The notes: generated by a model from the sequence alone, not told the origin. DNA of 64,000 bases from Klenkia marina (GCF_900101025.1 NZ_FMUH01000007.1:213457-277456), one strand, 5' to 3'. Shown: positions 9,993-20,018, counted from the first letter of the stretch. A program made the numbers and translations.

Positions 9993-10763
9993 TCAGAAGC
10001 CGAGCTCGGCGGTCACCTGCGGGTAGTCGGCGGCGTTCGCGGTCTCGGCGTCGCCGGGCAGCGTGATGGTGCGCGGGCCGGGGTCGCCCAGCGTGATGGT
10101 CACGTCGAAGGTCTGGTCGGGCAGCCGGGTCTGGTACTGCACGAGCATCTGGTCCGACGCCGACACGACCACGGTGGCGCCGGACCCCGTGCGGTACACC
10201 GCGCACAGCTGGCCGTCCACGGTCTGCTGGCCCTGCCAGGTGTAGCCCCGCTCGAGGATGGCGCGGGGGTCGTCGTCGGCCCGCTGGGAGAGCCGGGGCA
10301 GCAACTGCACCAGGACGTCGACCAGGGACGACGTCCCGTCCGCGCGCGTGGTGGTCAGCGGCCGGCGCAGGTAGGTGGTGTCGGGTCGGCCGGCGGCCGC
10401 GAGCGCCTCGGTGAGCCCGGGCACGTCGCCGTACCAGAGGTCGGTGCCGCTGAAGAACAACGTGCGGGAGTCGTCGGGCCGGTCGCGGAACGTGGTGACG
10501 GCCTGGGCCCGGCCGTTGCCCTGCCGGAAGTCGATCTCGCCGGTGAGCGTGAGCACGGTGCCCTCGGCGTAGGGCGCGGTGACGGTGACGTCGGCACCGC
10601 CGGCCTCGAAGTTGCGGTGCAGCAGCCCGGCGAGGGTGGCGGCCTCCTCCTCGGTGACCGGGTCGCCGGGCGTGCGGGTGGCCGAGGACCCGTCGCTGCA
10701 GCCGGTCAGCACCGCGACGGCGAGGACGAGCAGCAGGGCGAGCAGACGTGGTCGGGCCGGCAT
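9993..10763 (-). CDS. LprG/LppX-like lipoprotein
   Basis: 256 residues from the ATG at 10763. The signal peptide ends in a lipobox, LTGC (Cys about residue 22), so it should be a lipid-anchored exported protein. The body (VTVTAPYAEGTVLTLTGEI, LWYGDVPGL, ERGYTWQGQQTVDG) resembles the LppX/LprAFG family, which carries lipids across the periplasm in mycobacteria. An upstream ATG at 10784 would add MASYAGV before the basic n-region and is less likely. It sits 35 bp downstream of ino1. Confidence 0.8.
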   Translation of the reverse strand: MPARPRLLALLLVLAVAVLTGCSDGSSATRTPGDPVTEEEAATLAGLLHRNFEAGGADVTVTAPYAEGTVLTLTGEIDFRQGNGRAQAVTTFRDRPDDSRTLFFSGTDLWYGDVPGLTEALAAAGRPDTTYLRRPLTTTRADGTSSLVDVLVQLLPRLSQRADDDPRAILERGYTWQGQQTVDGQLCAVYRTGSGATVVVSASDQMLVQYQTRLPDQTFDVTITLGDPGPRTITLPGDAETANAADYPQVTAELGF

Positions 10764-10798
10764 GACCCCAGCGTACGAAGCCATGCCGGCCCGGTGGA

Positions 10799-11878
10799 TC
10801 AGCGCTCGACGGTGCCGGCGATGAAGGCCTCGACGGCGTCGCGGGCCTCGGAGTCGCTGTACTGCACGGGCGGGCTCTTCATGAAGTACGAGGACGCCGA
10901 CAGGATCGGGCCCCCGATGCCGCGGTCGAGGGCGATCTTGGCAGCGCGGACGGCGTCGATGATGATGCCGGCGGAGTTCGGGGAGTCCCAGACCTCGAGC
11001 TTGTACTCCAGGTTCAGCGGGACGTCGCCGAACGCGCGGCCCTCGAGCCGCACGTAGGCCCACTTGCGGTCCGACAGCCACGGCACGTGGTCCGAGGGAC
11101 CGATGTGCACGTTGTCCTTGCCCATGTCCCGGTCGACCTGGCTGGTGACGGCCTGGGTCTTGGAGATCTTCTTGGACTCCAGGCGCTCGCGCTCGAGCAT
11201 GTTCTTGAAGTCCATGTTGCCGCCGACGTTGAGCTGCATCGTCCGGTCGAGCTGCACGCCGCGGTCCTCGAACAGCTTGGCCAGCACGCGGTGGGTGATG
11301 GTGGCGCCGACCTGGCTCTTGATGTCGTCGCCGACGATCGGCACACCGGCGGCGGTGAACTTGTCGGCCCACTCCTTCGTGCCGGCGATGAACACCGGGA
11401 GCGCGTTGACGAAGGCCACACCGGCGTCGAGGGCGGCCTGGGCGTAGAACTCGGCCGCCTGCTGCGAGCCCACGGGCAGGTAGCAGACCAGGACGTCGGC
11501 ACCGGACTCGCGCAGCGCTGCGACGACGTCGACCGGCTGCTCGTCGGACTCCTCGATGGTCTCGCGGTAGTACTTGCCCAGACCGTCGAGGGTGGTGCCG
11601 CGCTGCACCGTGACGCCCAGCGGCGGGACGTCGCAGATCGTGATCGTGTTGTTCTCGCTGGCGCCGATGGCCGCGGACAGGTCCTGGCCGACCTTCTTGG
11701 CGTCGACGTCGAACGCGGCGACGAACTGCACGTCGGAGACGTGGTAGTCGCCGAAGCGGACGTGCATCAGGCCGGGGACGCTCTGCGTCTCGTCGGCGTC
11801 CTTGTAGTACTCGACGCCCTGCACGAGCGATGCGGCGCAGTTCCCGACGCCGACGACGGCGACCTTGACCGATCCCAT
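10799..11878 (-). CDS. ino1: Inositol-3-phosphate synthase
   Basis: 359 residues. The N-terminal Rossmann motif [17 protein letters not shown] binds NAD; conserved [28 protein letters not shown] and LNVGGNMDF identify actinobacterial Ino1. It converts glucose 6-phosphate to inositol 3-phosphate, feeding phosphatidylinositol, mycothiol and inositol lipids. The start at 11878 is supported by GAGGAGG five bases upstream. The neighbouring lipoprotein is in the same direction. Confidence 0.96.
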   Translation of the reverse strand: MGSVKVAVVGVGNCAASLVQGVEYYKDADETQSVPGLMHVRFGDYHVSDVQFVAAFDVDAKKVGQDLSAAIGASENNTITICDVPPLGVTVQRGTTLDGLGKYYRETIEESDEQPVDVVAALRESGADVLVCYLPVGSQQAAEFYAQAALDAGVAFVNALPVFIAGTKEWADKFTAAGVPIVGDDIKSQVGATITHRVLAKLFEDRGVQLDRTMQLNVGGNMDFKNMLERERLESKKISKTQAVTSQVDRDMGKDNVHIGPSDHVPWLSDRKWAYVRLEGRAFGDVPLNLEYKLEVWDSPNSAGIIIDAVRAAKIALDRGIGGPILSASSYFMKSPPVQYSDSEARDAVEAFIAGTVER

Positions 11879-12350
11879 GGGTCCTCCTCGATGCCGGCGA
11901 CGGTGCGCGGCTGGTTGTGGTGTGGGGCAGCCGTGCCGTCGCGGACCCGGCCGCGCTGCCGGGACCGCGGTCGACCTGCCCCGCGTCGAGGTGAACATAC
12001 GGGGTCGTTTGTCACGTTGCATGTCGACCCCTTTGTCCGGTCCGCAGCGGGTACCCGGCCGCGGAGGTGCGCGGCGGACTCCCCGGAGGCCGGCGCCGGG
12101 CGGTTACCGTGGTGGTCCGCGCGCGGTCGACGTCCAGGTCGGGCCCGGGGACCGGGCCCGTGACCAGGCGCGTCAGCGGGCCGGGGCGCCGCCCACCGCG
12201 TCCGGTCGGGCACCGGGTCGCCCCGACCGGCACCGCGCCCGGACGGAACGGTCCGGGTCGTCCACAGCATCACCCGTCATCCTGGTGGCGTCCCCCGGTC
12301 GGTGACCAGGGGCGATGTCGCACCACCGAACCGAGAGAGGGGCCACCGCC
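11879..12350. other. Intergenic region between ino1 and ponA
   Basis: About 470 bp between divergent genes. Other than the candidate ino1 promoter and ponA start signals, I see no gene. Frames open here are Arg/Pro/Gly shadows. The PadR-type regulator next to ino1 in M. tuberculosis is absent. Confidence 0.6.
11994..12021 (-). promoter_or_regulatory. Candidate ino1 promoter
   Basis: On the minus strand TGCAAC (12021-12016) and TATGTT (11999-11994) are separated by 16 bp, about 115 bp upstream of the ino1 start. Only the -10 is a good match; weak evidence. Confidence 0.3.
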
Positions 12351-14738
12351 GTGCCTCCCCACGACGAGACCTCACCCGTCGGCCTGCCCGCCGGCTCGGT
12401 GCGCCGTCCCCCGCCCGCCCGCGCCGGTCGCGAGGGCGGTGGCGGCCGCCCCGACCCGCGTCGTCCCGACCCGCGCACCGCGCGCCGCGGCGACCGCGGC
12501 CGCACCACCGCGGCGCGCACCGACGGCGGGGCGAAGGTCTCGGCCCGACCCGCGCCCGGGAAGAAGCGCGCGAAGGGCAAGCGCACGGCGAAGCAGAAGC
12601 GGCGGCGGGTCTACAAGGTCCTCGCCTCGCTGGTGCTCGGTGGCCTGCTGCTGCTCGGGGTCTTCGTGGGCGTGGTCTACGCCAACACCAAGGTGCCCAG
12701 CCTCGACGACGTCTCGCAGGCCCAGACCACGATCGTCTACTACTCCGACGGCACCACCGAGATGGCCCGGCTGGGCAGCGAGAACCGCATCGCGGTGAGC
12801 CTGGACCAGGTCTCCGAGCCTGCCCGCGACGCGATCCTCGCCGCGGAGAACCGCAACTTCTACTCCGACCCCGGCATCTCGGTCACCGGCATCGCCCGGG
12901 CGGCCTGGAACAACCTCACCGGTGGTGCCACCCAGGGCGGGTCGACGATCACGCAGCAGTACGTGAAGAACACGCTGCTCACGGCCGACCAGACGTTCAG
13001 CCGCAAGTTCCAGGAGCTGTTCCTGGCGGTCAAGCTGGACAACAACTACTCGAAGGACGAGATCCTCGAGGGCTACCTGAACACCATCTACTTCGGTCGC
13101 GGGGCCTACGGCATCCAGGCCGCGGCGCAGACCTACTTCGGCGTCGACGCCAGTGCGCTGACCGCCCAGCAGGGCGCCGTCCTCGCCGTCCTCATCCGCA
13201 GCCCCAGTGCCTACGACCCGGCGAACAACCCCGAGGGCGCCCAGGACCGGTGGGGCCTGGTGCTCGACGGCATGGTCGAGCAGGACTGGCTGAGCCAGGC
13301 CGACCGCGACGCCTCCACCTACCCCGCGGTGCTGCCGGTGACCGGGTCCTCCCTCGGCCTGCCCGACGGCCCCGAGGGGCTGATCGTGCAGCAGGCGCTG
13401 GCCGAGATGGAGTCGCGGCTGAGCCTGACCCAGGACGAGGTCCTGAGCGGCGGGTACCGGATCGTGACCACGGTCAACCCCGCTTACCAGCAGGCCGCCG
13501 TCGAGACGGTCGCCTCGGTGATGGAGGGCGAGCCCGAGACGCTGCGCCAGGCGCTCGTCGCCGTCGAGCCGCGCACCGGAGCCGTGCTCGCCTACTACGG
13601 CGGCACCACCGGCACCGGCTTCGACTACGCGCAGGCGCAGCGGCCGCCGGGCTCGTCGTTCAAGCCGTACGCGATGGCCACCGCGCTGGAACAGGGCATC
13701 TCGATCAGCTCCCGGCGCGACGGCAGCTCGCCGCAGACCTTCTCCGACCGTGAGCAGCCGGTGCGCAACTCCGGTGGGGCCTCCTGCGGCGACTGCACCC
13801 TCGTGCAGGCGATGACCCGATCGCTGAACACCACGTTCTACGGCCTGGCCCTCGAGGTCGGCCCGGAGAACGTACGCGCCACCGCCCTGGCCGCGATGGG
13901 GCTGGGCGACACGTGGCAGTCGGGCACCCTCGCCGGCGCGAAGACGCTGGCCAACAGCGAGGGCTTCACCGGCTCGGCGATCGGCATCGGTGAGTACGAG
14001 GTCCGCCCGATCGACCAGGCGGTGGGCTTCGCCACGCTGGCGAACGGCGGGGTCCGGCACGCCACGCACTTCATCCAGCAGGTCACCGACTCCGAGGGCG
14101 GTGTGGTCGTCTCCCCCGAGTCCGTGGTCGACGCCGGCACCCAGGCGATCCCGGCCGACGTGGCCAGCGACACCACGCTGTCCACCGAGGGCGTCGCCGC
14201 GTACTCCAAGCGCAGCCTGGACGGCGACCGCCCGGTGGCCAGCAAGACCGGTACCCAGGGTCTGCAGGGGTCGACCAGCGACAACACCGATGCCTGGATG
14301 GTCGGCTACACCCCGTCGATCTCCACCGCGGTGTGGATGGGCTCGGACACCCCGTCGGCGATCGAGAACGCCAGCGGCGGGCCGATCTTCGGGTCGGGAC
14401 TGCCGGGGCAGATCTGGCAGGAGTTCATGGACCGGGTGCTCGACGGCACCCCGGTCGAGGAGCTGCCCACCGAGCAGCTGATCGACGGCGACACGGGCAA
14501 CAGCAACGCCGTCCCCGACCCCACCACCGAGGCCCCGCGGACCACCGAGGCGCCGGCGCCGAGCACCACCCAGGCCCCGGCTCCGGCCCCGACCACCGAG
14601 GCCCCGACCACGACGGTGCCCCCGACCACGGCGCCGCCCACCACGGCGCCCCCGACGACCCAGCCCGCGCCCGGCGGGGGCGGGGGCGGGCTGGTCCCGG
14701 TGCCGGGGCAGCCCGGCAACGGGCAAGGGGGCGGCTGA
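12351..14738 (+). CDS. ponA: Class A penicillin-binding protein (PonA-type)
   Basis: 795 residues from the GTG at 12351, which has GAGAGG upstream; an ATG at 12315 is an alternative. The cytoplasmic basic N-terminus (~90 residues) is followed by one membrane helix near residues 92-112. A GT51 transglycosylase domain follows (AAENRNFYSDPG, GGSTITQQYVKN, KDEILEGYLN). The transpeptidase domain has the catalytic SSFK, SLN, and KTGT motifs. The tail is Thr/Pro/Ala-rich and disordered. It polymerises and cross-links peptidoglycan outside the membrane. It is followed by the GT87 gene 26 bp later, as in other actinobacteria. Confidence 0.95.
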   Translation: MPPHDETSPVGLPAGSVRRPPPARAGREGGGGRPDPRRPDPRTARRGDRGRTTAARTDGGAKVSARPAPGKKRAKGKRTAKQKRRRVYKVLASLVLGGLLLLGVFVGVVYANTKVPSLDDVSQAQTTIVYYSDGTTEMARLGSENRIAVSLDQVSEPARDAILAAENRNFYSDPGISVTGIARAAWNNLTGGATQGGSTITQQYVKNTLLTADQTFSRKFQELFLAVKLDNNYSKDEILEGYLNTIYFGRGAYGIQAAAQTYFGVDASALTAQQGAVLAVLIRSPSAYDPANNPEGAQDRWGLVLDGMVEQDWLSQADRDASTYPAVLPVTGSSLGLPDGPEGLIVQQALAEMESRLSLTQDEVLSGGYRIVTTVNPAYQQAAVETVASVMEGEPETLRQALVAVEPRTGAVLAYYGGTTGTGFDYAQAQRPPGSSFKPYAMATALEQGISISSRRDGSSPQTFSDREQPVRNSGGASCGDCTLVQAMTRSLNTTFYGLALEVGPENVRATALAAMGLGDTWQSGTLAGAKTLANSEGFTGSAIGIGEYEVRPIDQAVGFATLANGGVRHATHFIQQVTDSEGGVVVSPESVVDAGTQAIPADVASDTTLSTEGVAAYSKRSLDGDRPVASKTGTQGLQGSTSDNTDAWMVGYTPSISTAVWMGSDTPSAIENASGGPIFGSGLPGQIWQEFMDRVLDGTPVEELPTEQLIDGDTGNSNAVPDPTTEAPRTTEAPAPSTTQAPAPAPTTEAPTTTVPPTTAPPTTAPPTTQPAPGGGGGGLVPVPGQPGNGQGGG

Positions 14739-14764
14739 CCGACCCGGCACGGCAGGATGACGCC

Positions 14765-16351
14765 GTGAGCACGCACGACACGGGCCCGTCCCCGGCCGAC
14801 CAGCCGGAGGGCGGGCCCGCGCCGTCCCCGCAGCCCCTCCCCCAGCGCAGTGCCCCGCCGCAGATCGCGGCCCCGCCGTGGCCCGACCGGGTGGTGCCCA
14901 CCTGGACCGACCGGGTCGCCGCCCAGGCCAGCGAGGCCGTGGGCGGCCCGTGGGGCCGGCACGCCGTCACCGGGCGCGCGCTGTTCTGGACGCCGCTGCG
15001 CGCCTGCCTGCTGTTCTGCGTGGTCGGCCTGGCGCTGGCCTGGGCCAAGCAGAACCCGTGCGCGGACGGCGACTGGACGGGCTCCAAGCAGTACACCCAC
15101 CTCTGCTACTCCGACACCGTGCCGCTGTTCGGCCTGCGCGGTCTGGCCGAGGGCCGGGTGCCCTACCTGGAGTCGCCGCTGGAGTACCCGGTGCTCACCG
15201 GTGGCTTCATGTGGGTGGCCTCGGTGCTGGCCCGCGGCTACGACTCGCTGGCCTCGACCGTGGGCCTGCTGCCGACGGTCGTGCCCGTGCAGAGCTACTA
15301 CGTCGTCACCTGCCTGATGCTCAGCATCTGCGCGCTGCTGATCACGCGTTCGGTGGTCGGGCTGGCCGGTCGCCGTCCCTGGGACGCCGCGATGATCGGG
15401 CTCTCACCCCTGCTGGTCGTGCACGCCTTCACCAACTGGGACCTGTTCGCGGTCGCCCTCGCCACCCTGGCGATGTGGGCGTGGGCGCGCGAGCACCCGG
15501 CCCTGGCCGGCGTCCTCGTCGGCCTCGGGACGGCGGCCAAGCTCTACCCGGTGCTGCTGCTGGGCGTGCTGCTCGTGCTCTGCCTGCGCACCGGCAAGCT
15601 GCGGGCCTGGGCGGTCACCACCGTCGCGGCCGTCGGCGCGTGGGTGCTGGTCAACGCACCGATCGCGGTGCTGGCGCCGGAGAACTGGCGGGAGTTCTTC
15701 ACGCTCAACGACAGCCGGCCGGCCGACCCGGACACGCTGTGGAACATCGCGCTGAACGCCACCGACTTCCGGCTGTTCGACGGCCCGCTCGCCGCGGGTC
15801 AGTCGCCCACCGTGCTCAACACCTGGGTGGCGGTGGCCACGGTGGCTGTCTGCGCCGCGGTGGGCTGGGTGGGGCTGGCGGCGCCGGTGCGGCCGCGCGT
15901 GGCCCAGCTGGCGTTCCTGCTGGTGGCCGGGTTCCTGCTGGTCAACAAGGTGTGGAGCCCGCAGTACTCGCTGTGGCTGCTGCCGCTGGCGGTGCTGGCC
16001 CGCCCGGCCTGGCGGTCGCTGCTGGCCTGGCAGGTCACCGAGGCGCTCGTCTGGGTGCCCCGGATGCTCTGGTACCTGGGCACCGACAACAAGGGCGTCG
16101 ACGTCCAGTGGTTCTTCCTGGCCGTCGGGGTGCGCGACGTCGCCGTCCTCGTGCTGGTCGGGCTCGTGCTGCGCGACGTCTGGCACCCCGAGCTGGACCG
16201 CGTGCGGCGCAGCTGGCCGGGCACCGACGACCCCGCCGGCGGCGTCCTGGACGGCGCCGACGACCGGTGGGTGCTGTCCCGACGAGGGGGGCTCGGAGGG
16301 TCCCGCGAGGAGGGACGGACGCGCTCGTCGGCGGTGGGGGACGGCACCTGA
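14765..16351 (+). CDS. GT87 (DUF2029) integral-membrane glycosyltransferase
   Basis: 528 residues from the GTG at 14765. A Pro-rich cytoplasmic N-terminus of ~75 residues is followed by about ten membrane helices. The family-type first periplasmic loop (YSDTVPLFG, VPYLESPLEYPVLTG) follows helix one. GT87 enzymes include polyprenol-phosphomannose-dependent mannosyltransferases of actinobacterial lipoglycans. Neighbouring ponA is conserved with Rv0050-Rv0051. The acceptor is unknown. Confidence 0.82.
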   Translation: MSTHDTGPSPADQPEGGPAPSPQPLPQRSAPPQIAAPPWPDRVVPTWTDRVAAQASEAVGGPWGRHAVTGRALFWTPLRACLLFCVVGLALAWAKQNPCADGDWTGSKQYTHLCYSDTVPLFGLRGLAEGRVPYLESPLEYPVLTGGFMWVASVLARGYDSLASTVGLLPTVVPVQSYYVVTCLMLSICALLITRSVVGLAGRRPWDAAMIGLSPLLVVHAFTNWDLFAVALATLAMWAWAREHPALAGVLVGLGTAAKLYPVLLLGVLLVLCLRTGKLRAWAVTTVAAVGAWVLVNAPIAVLAPENWREFFTLNDSRPADPDTLWNIALNATDFRLFDGPLAAGQSPTVLNTWVAVATVAVCAAVGWVGLAAPVRPRVAQLAFLLVAGFLLVNKVWSPQYSLWLLPLAVLARPAWRSLLAWQVTEALVWVPRMLWYLGTDNKGVDVQWFFLAVGVRDVAVLVLVGLVLRDVWHPELDRVRRSWPGTDDPAGGVLDGADDRWVLSRRGGLGGSREEGRTRSSAVGDGT

Positions 16352-16392
16352 TCGCGGTGCGATCCGGAGGATCGCGATGTCGTGGGCCGACC

Positions 16393-17205
16393 TCAGCCCA
16401 GTGCTCGGCGCACCATGGCGATCTCGGCCGCGTGGCTCGGCCCGTCGCCGGGGGTCTCGAGGACGACGGGGCACCCGGCGGTCCGCGCCACCTCGAGCAG
16501 CAGGTCCACCGGGATCTGCCCCTCGCCGAGGGGGGCGTGCCGGTCGCGCATCGAGCCGGCCTCGTCGCGGCTGTCGTTGAGGTGCACCAGGTCGATGCGG
16601 CCGGTGATCGCCCGCACGTCGTCGACCACGGTGGCGAGGTCCCAGCCGGCCGCCCAGGCGTGGCAGGTGTCGAGCACGAACCCCGCCCCGAACTCGCCGA
16701 CCGCGTCCCAGAGCCGGGCCAGCGCCTCGAGCTCGCGGGCCATGGCCTTCTCGCCGCCGGCGGTGTTCTCGACGAGCACCGGCACGGGGAAGCCGCCGTC
16801 GTCGGCCTGCCGCTCGAAGAGCTTGCGCCAGTTGTCGAAGCCTGCGGCCGGGTCGTCCCCGCCGGTCACGTGCCCGCCGTGCACCACCATGCCGGCGGCA
16901 CCGATGGCCGCCGACGCGGCCGCGTGCTGACCCAGGAGCTTGCGGCTGGGGATGCGGATGCGGTTGTTCGTCGACGCCACGTTGAGCACGTAGGGCGCGT
17001 GCACGACGACGGTGAGGTCGGCGGCCCGCAGCTCCTCGGCGTCGGGACGCGGCTTGGGCGCCTTCCAGCCCTGCGGGTCGGCGAGGAACACCTGGACGGC
17101 GCTCGCGTCGACCTCCGCGGCGCGGGCCAGCACCCCGTCGTCCGCGACCTCGCCGTCCTCGGTGAGACCGGAACCGACGTGCACTCCTACCGGCTGTGAC
17201 GACAT
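16393..17205 (-). CDS. nfo: Endonuclease IV (AP endonuclease)
   Basis: 270 residues. TIM-barrel xylose-isomerase-like fold with the metal-binding residues of Nfo: HAPY near residue 69, VHGGH, VLVENTAG, VLDTCHAWAAGWD, LVHLNDS and DRHAPLGEG. It cleaves the backbone 5' of abasic sites in base excision repair. Convergent with the GT87 gene and divergent from the secreted protein. Confidence 0.93.
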   Translation of the reverse strand: MSSQPVGVHVGSGLTEDGEVADDGVLARAAEVDASAVQVFLADPQGWKAPKPRPDAEELRAADLTVVVHAPYVLNVASTNNRIRIPSRKLLGQHAAASAAIGAAGMVVHGGHVTGGDDPAAGFDNWRKLFERQADDGGFPVPVLVENTAGGEKAMARELEALARLWDAVGEFGAGFVLDTCHAWAAGWDLATVVDDVRAITGRIDLVHLNDSRDEAGSMRDRHAPLGEGQIPVDLLLEVARTAGCPVVLETPGDGPSHAAEIAMVRRALG

Positions 17206-17259
17206 GCTCCCGACCGTAGGCGGTGGGTCCGACGTCGAGATGCGTGCGTATCTCGCAGG

Positions 17260-17298
17260 TCACACACTCGTTCTGGGATGTGATAGGTGTTACTCACA
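17260..17298. promoter_or_regulatory. Cluster of TCACA/TGTGA half-sites upstream of the secreted protein
   Basis: TCACA at 17260-17264, TGTGA at 17279-17283 and TCACA at 17294-17298 lie in an AT-richer patch between nfo and the secreted-protein gene. The half-sites resemble CRP recognition, but the 10-bp spacing between the last two is not the usual six. Speculative. Confidence 0.25.
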
Positions 17299-17350
17299 GG
17301 TACTACCAACGGGTAACCAGGCTCGGGTCTCGACGGAGAGGCACAGGACG

Positions 17351-18373
17351 ATGCAGAGCGGACGGATCGGGCGGACGGCACGGCGCGGGGTCGCCGTCCT
17401 CACGCTGGGGTGGCTGCTGGCCATGGCCGGCTCGGTGCTGGCCGCGCCCACGGCGAGCGCGGCGCCCACGGCGACGGTCGAGATCCGCACGCTGACCCCG
17501 CCCGTGGTGAGCATCGACGCCGGCGGCACGGCCACCTTCGTCAACTCGGTGGCCTCCTACCCGGCCAGCATCACCCTGCCGCTGGTGGGCACCCTGGGCG
17601 CGACGGTGTACACCGACATCGCGGTCAGCTTCAACGGCAGCACGCAGACGCTGCAGCCGGGCCAGTCGGCCAGCTACACCTTCCCGGGCAGCACGGTCGG
17701 GTCGATCACCTACACCTACCGGGTGGTCTCGGGCACCAACCTGTCCGCGGCCGTGCTCAACCAGCTGGTCAACGGCATCGTCGGCACGCTCCCGCCGCTG
17801 CCGGTGGGCACGCCCTTCGTCGTCAACACCCTGGTGCCGCTGCCCAACCTGCCCTCGGCCAACCTGCCCACGCTGCCGCCGGTGAACGTCGCGGTGCCGA
17901 CCACACCGGGTACCGCTCCCACCGCACCGCCGGTCACCGGCACCGACCCGGGTACCGCGCCGGTCGCCGAGCAGCCCGCGACCGAGGCCCCGGCCGCCGG
18001 CGACGGAACCGGGTACCAGTACTCGCTGCCCGGCTCCGGTGGCGGCCAGCTGGCGCCGGTCGACACCTCCGCCGCCGCCGCCTTCGACCCCTCCCGCTTC
18101 ACCACCAGCGACGCCGCCTCCTCGGCCCGCAGCGGTGGCGGCGGCGGCCCGGGCAGCTACGACGGCGCCTCGGTGCCGGTCTTCGGCCAGCTGGCCGGGC
18201 TGAACGGCTCGTCGCTGCCCAGCGGTGGCGACGACGTCGAGATCGCGTCGGACACCTCCAGCCGCCCGGACCCGGCGTTGTCGGTGCCCGCACTGGCCGC
18301 GGTGGTCGCGCTGGCCGGGGTCACCGCGGCCCTGGTGCGCACCCACCTGGCGCAGCGCGCCGCCAAGCGCTGA
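17351..18373 (+). CDS. Secreted, C-terminally membrane-anchored protein of unknown function
   Basis: 340 residues from the ATG at 17351, with GGAGAGG upstream. The signal peptide ends near TASAAP (about residue 38). Residues ~40-140 form a beta-rich domain (VSIDAGGTATFVNSV, LQPGQSASYTFPGS) like a cupredoxin or Ig-like surface domain without recognisable copper ligands. A Pro/Thr-rich middle and a Gly/Ser-rich stalk follow, then a C-terminal helix and an RAAKR tail. No LPXTG motif is present. It lies just upstream of the ribosomal operon; the function is unknown. Confidence 0.75.
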   Translation: MQSGRIGRTARRGVAVLTLGWLLAMAGSVLAAPTASAAPTATVEIRTLTPPVVSIDAGGTATFVNSVASYPASITLPLVGTLGATVYTDIAVSFNGSTQTLQPGQSASYTFPGSTVGSITYTYRVVSGTNLSAAVLNQLVNGIVGTLPPLPVGTPFVVNTLVPLPNLPSANLPTLPPVNVAVPTTPGTAPTAPPVTGTDPGTAPVAEQPATEAPAAGDGTGYQYSLPGSGGGQLAPVDTSAAAAFDPSRFTTSDAASSARSGGGGGPGSYDGASVPVFGQLAGLNGSSLPSGGDDVEIASDTSSRPDPALSVPALAAVVALAGVTAALVRTHLAQRAAKR

Positions 18374-18501
18374 CGGCCTGCTAACCTGGCCGTTGCGCTC
18401 CTGACCGGTTGCAGTTCCGGGCCGTCGGGGGCGCGACGCGTGCTAGCCCTCCTGCTGCAGACATCCTGCAGCCGCCGAGACCAGAGGAGGTGGGGTTCTC
18501 C
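18374..18501 (+). promoter_or_regulatory. rpsF leader, possible S6:S18-type autoregulatory element
   Basis: 128-bp leader. It contains a 6-bp stem CTGCAG (18455-18460 with 18466-18471), loop ACATC, directly followed by CCGCCG, then the AGAGGAGG ribosome site. In S6:S18 leaders a CCG beside a hairpin is the protein-binding site; the resemblance is loose. Confidence 0.35.
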
Positions 18502-18789
18502 GTGCGTCACTACGAATTGATGATCATCCTCGATCCCGAGCTGGAGGAGCGTTCGATCGCTCCCAGCCTCGATCGGTTCCTCTCCGTCGTCACCAACTCC
18601 GGTGGCACCGCGAAGACCGAGATCTGGGGCCGTCGCCGCCTGGCGTACGAGATCAAGAAGAACGTCGAGGGCATCTACGCCATCGTCGACATCCAGGCCG
18701 AGCCCGCTGCGGTCGCCGAGCTGGACCGTCAGCTCAACCTGAACGAGTCCATCCTGCGCACGAAGCTGATGCGGCCCGAGGTCCACTGA
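18502..18789 (+). CDS. rpsF: 30S ribosomal protein S6
   Basis: 95 residues from the GTG at 18502 with AGAGGAGG upstream. Starts [15 protein letters not shown], with RRLAYEIKK and the C-terminal [12 protein letters not shown], all typical. It binds S18 in the 30S platform. First gene of the rpsF-ssb-rpsR-rplI operon. Confidence 0.97.
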   Translation: MRHYELMIILDPELEERSIAPSLDRFLSVVTNSGGTAKTEIWGRRRLAYEIKKNVEGIYAIVDIQAEPAAVAELDRQLNLNESILRTKLMRPEVH

Positions 18790-18791
18790 CC

Positions 18792-19292
18792 ATGGCCGGC
18801 GAAACCGTCATCACCGTCATCGGCAACCTCACCGCCGACCCGGAGTTGCGTTTCACGCCGTCCGGCGCCGCCGTCGCGAACTTCACCGTGGCCTCCACGC
18901 CGCGGACCTTCGACCGTCAGACGTCGGAGTGGAAGGACGGCGAGGCCCTCTTCCTGCGGTGCAACGTGTGGCGCCAGGCGGCCGAGAACGTCGCCGAGTC
19001 GCTCACCCGTGGCTCCCGGGTCATCGTCAGCGGTCGTCTGAAGCAGCGTTCCTTCGACACGAAGGAAGGCGAGAAGCGCACCGTCATCGAGCTCGAGGTC
19101 GACGAGATCGGCCCCTCGCTCCGCTACGCCACCGCGAAGGTCACCAAGGCCAACCGCGGCGGCGACGGCGGCGGGTTCGGTGGCGGCTCCGGCGGTGGCG
19201 GGGGCTTCGGCTCCTCCGGCGGCGGGGGCGGCAACTCCTCCAGCGACCCCTGGTCGACCCCGGCGTCGTCGTCCGACGAGCCCCCGTTCTGA
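18792..19292 (+). CDS. ssb: Single-stranded DNA-binding protein
   Basis: 166 residues. OB-fold in residues ~1-115 ([48 protein letters not shown]), then a Gly/Ser-rich linker and the acidic tip SSDEPPF that recruits replication and repair partners. Two bases after rpsF. Confidence 0.96.
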   Translation: MAGETVITVIGNLTADPELRFTPSGAAVANFTVASTPRTFDRQTSEWKDGEALFLRCNVWRQAAENVAESLTRGSRVIVSGRLKQRSFDTKEGEKRTVIELEVDEIGPSLRYATAKVTKANRGGDGGGFGGGSGGGGGFGSSGGGGGNSSSDPWSTPASSSDEPPF

Positions 19293-19323
19293 TCTCGTAG
19301 CAAAGCCCTAGAAAGAGAAACCT

Positions 19324-19560
19324 GTGCCCAAGCCTCCCATTCGCAAGCCGAAGAAGAAGGTCTGCCAGTTCTGCAAGGACAAGGCGACCGGCGTCGACTA
19401 CAAGGACACGACCCTGCTGCGGAAGTTCATCTCCGACCGCGGCAAGATCCGTGCCCGTCGCGTCAGCGGCAACTGCTCCCAGCACCAGCGCGACGTCGCC
19501 GTGGCCGTGAAGAACAGCCGCGAGATGGCCCTGCTGCCCTACACCTCGACGGCGCGCTGA
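19324..19560 (+). CDS. rpsR: 30S ribosomal protein S18, zinc-binding form
   Basis: 78 residues from a GTG. Cys14, Cys17, Cys51 and His54 are present, so this is the zinc-ribbon (C+) variant; actinobacteria often have a second cysteine-free copy used under zinc starvation. It pairs with S6. It has an unusual upstream AGAAAGAGAAA stretch that includes the ribosome site. Confidence 0.96.
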   Translation: MPKPPIRKPKKKVCQFCKDKATGVDYKDTTLLRKFISDRGKIRARRVSGNCSQHQRDVAVAVKNSREMALLPYTSTAR

Positions 19561-19562
19561 TC

Positions 19563-20018
19563 ATGAGTGCATCGAAGCTGATCCTGACCCAGGAGGTCAC
19601 CGGCCTCGGTTCCGCCGGGGACACCGTCGAGGTGAAGGGCGGGTACGCCCGCAACTACCTCCTGCCCCGCGGCCTGGCCATCGTGGCCACCCGCGGTGCC
19701 GAGAAGCAGGTCGCCGGCCTGCGTCGCGCCCGGGCCGCCCGGGACGTCGCCACGCTGGACGAGGCCAAGCAGGTCGCCGGCCAGCTGGCCGGCCTGACCG
19801 TCACCGTCCCGGCCAAGGCCGGCAACGGCGGTCGCCTGTTCGGCTCGATCACCACGGCCGACGTCGTCGCCGCGGTGACCGCCGCCGGTGGTCCCTCGCT
19901 GGACCGTCGTCGCGTCGAGCTGCCCAGCTCGATCAAGTCGACCGGCTCGCACACCGTCACGGTGCGCGTGCACCCCGAGGTCAGCGCCACGCTGGCCATC
20001 GAGGTCGTCGCCGCGTAG
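19563..20018 (+). CDS. rplI: 50S ribosomal protein L9
   Basis: 151 residues. N-terminal KLILTQEVTGLG and the GYARNYLLPRGLA helix entry are diagnostic; a C-terminal domain follows a long connecting helix. Two bases after the rpsR stop. It starts MSASK rather than MK, a four-residue extension. Followed by a strong terminator. Confidence 0.96.
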   Translation: MSASKLILTQEVTGLGSAGDTVEVKGGYARNYLLPRGLAIVATRGAEKQVAGLRRARAARDVATLDEAKQVAGQLAGLTVTVPAKAGNGGRLFGSITTADVVAAVTAAGGPSLDRRRVELPSSIKSTGSHTVTVRVHPEVSATLAIEVVAA

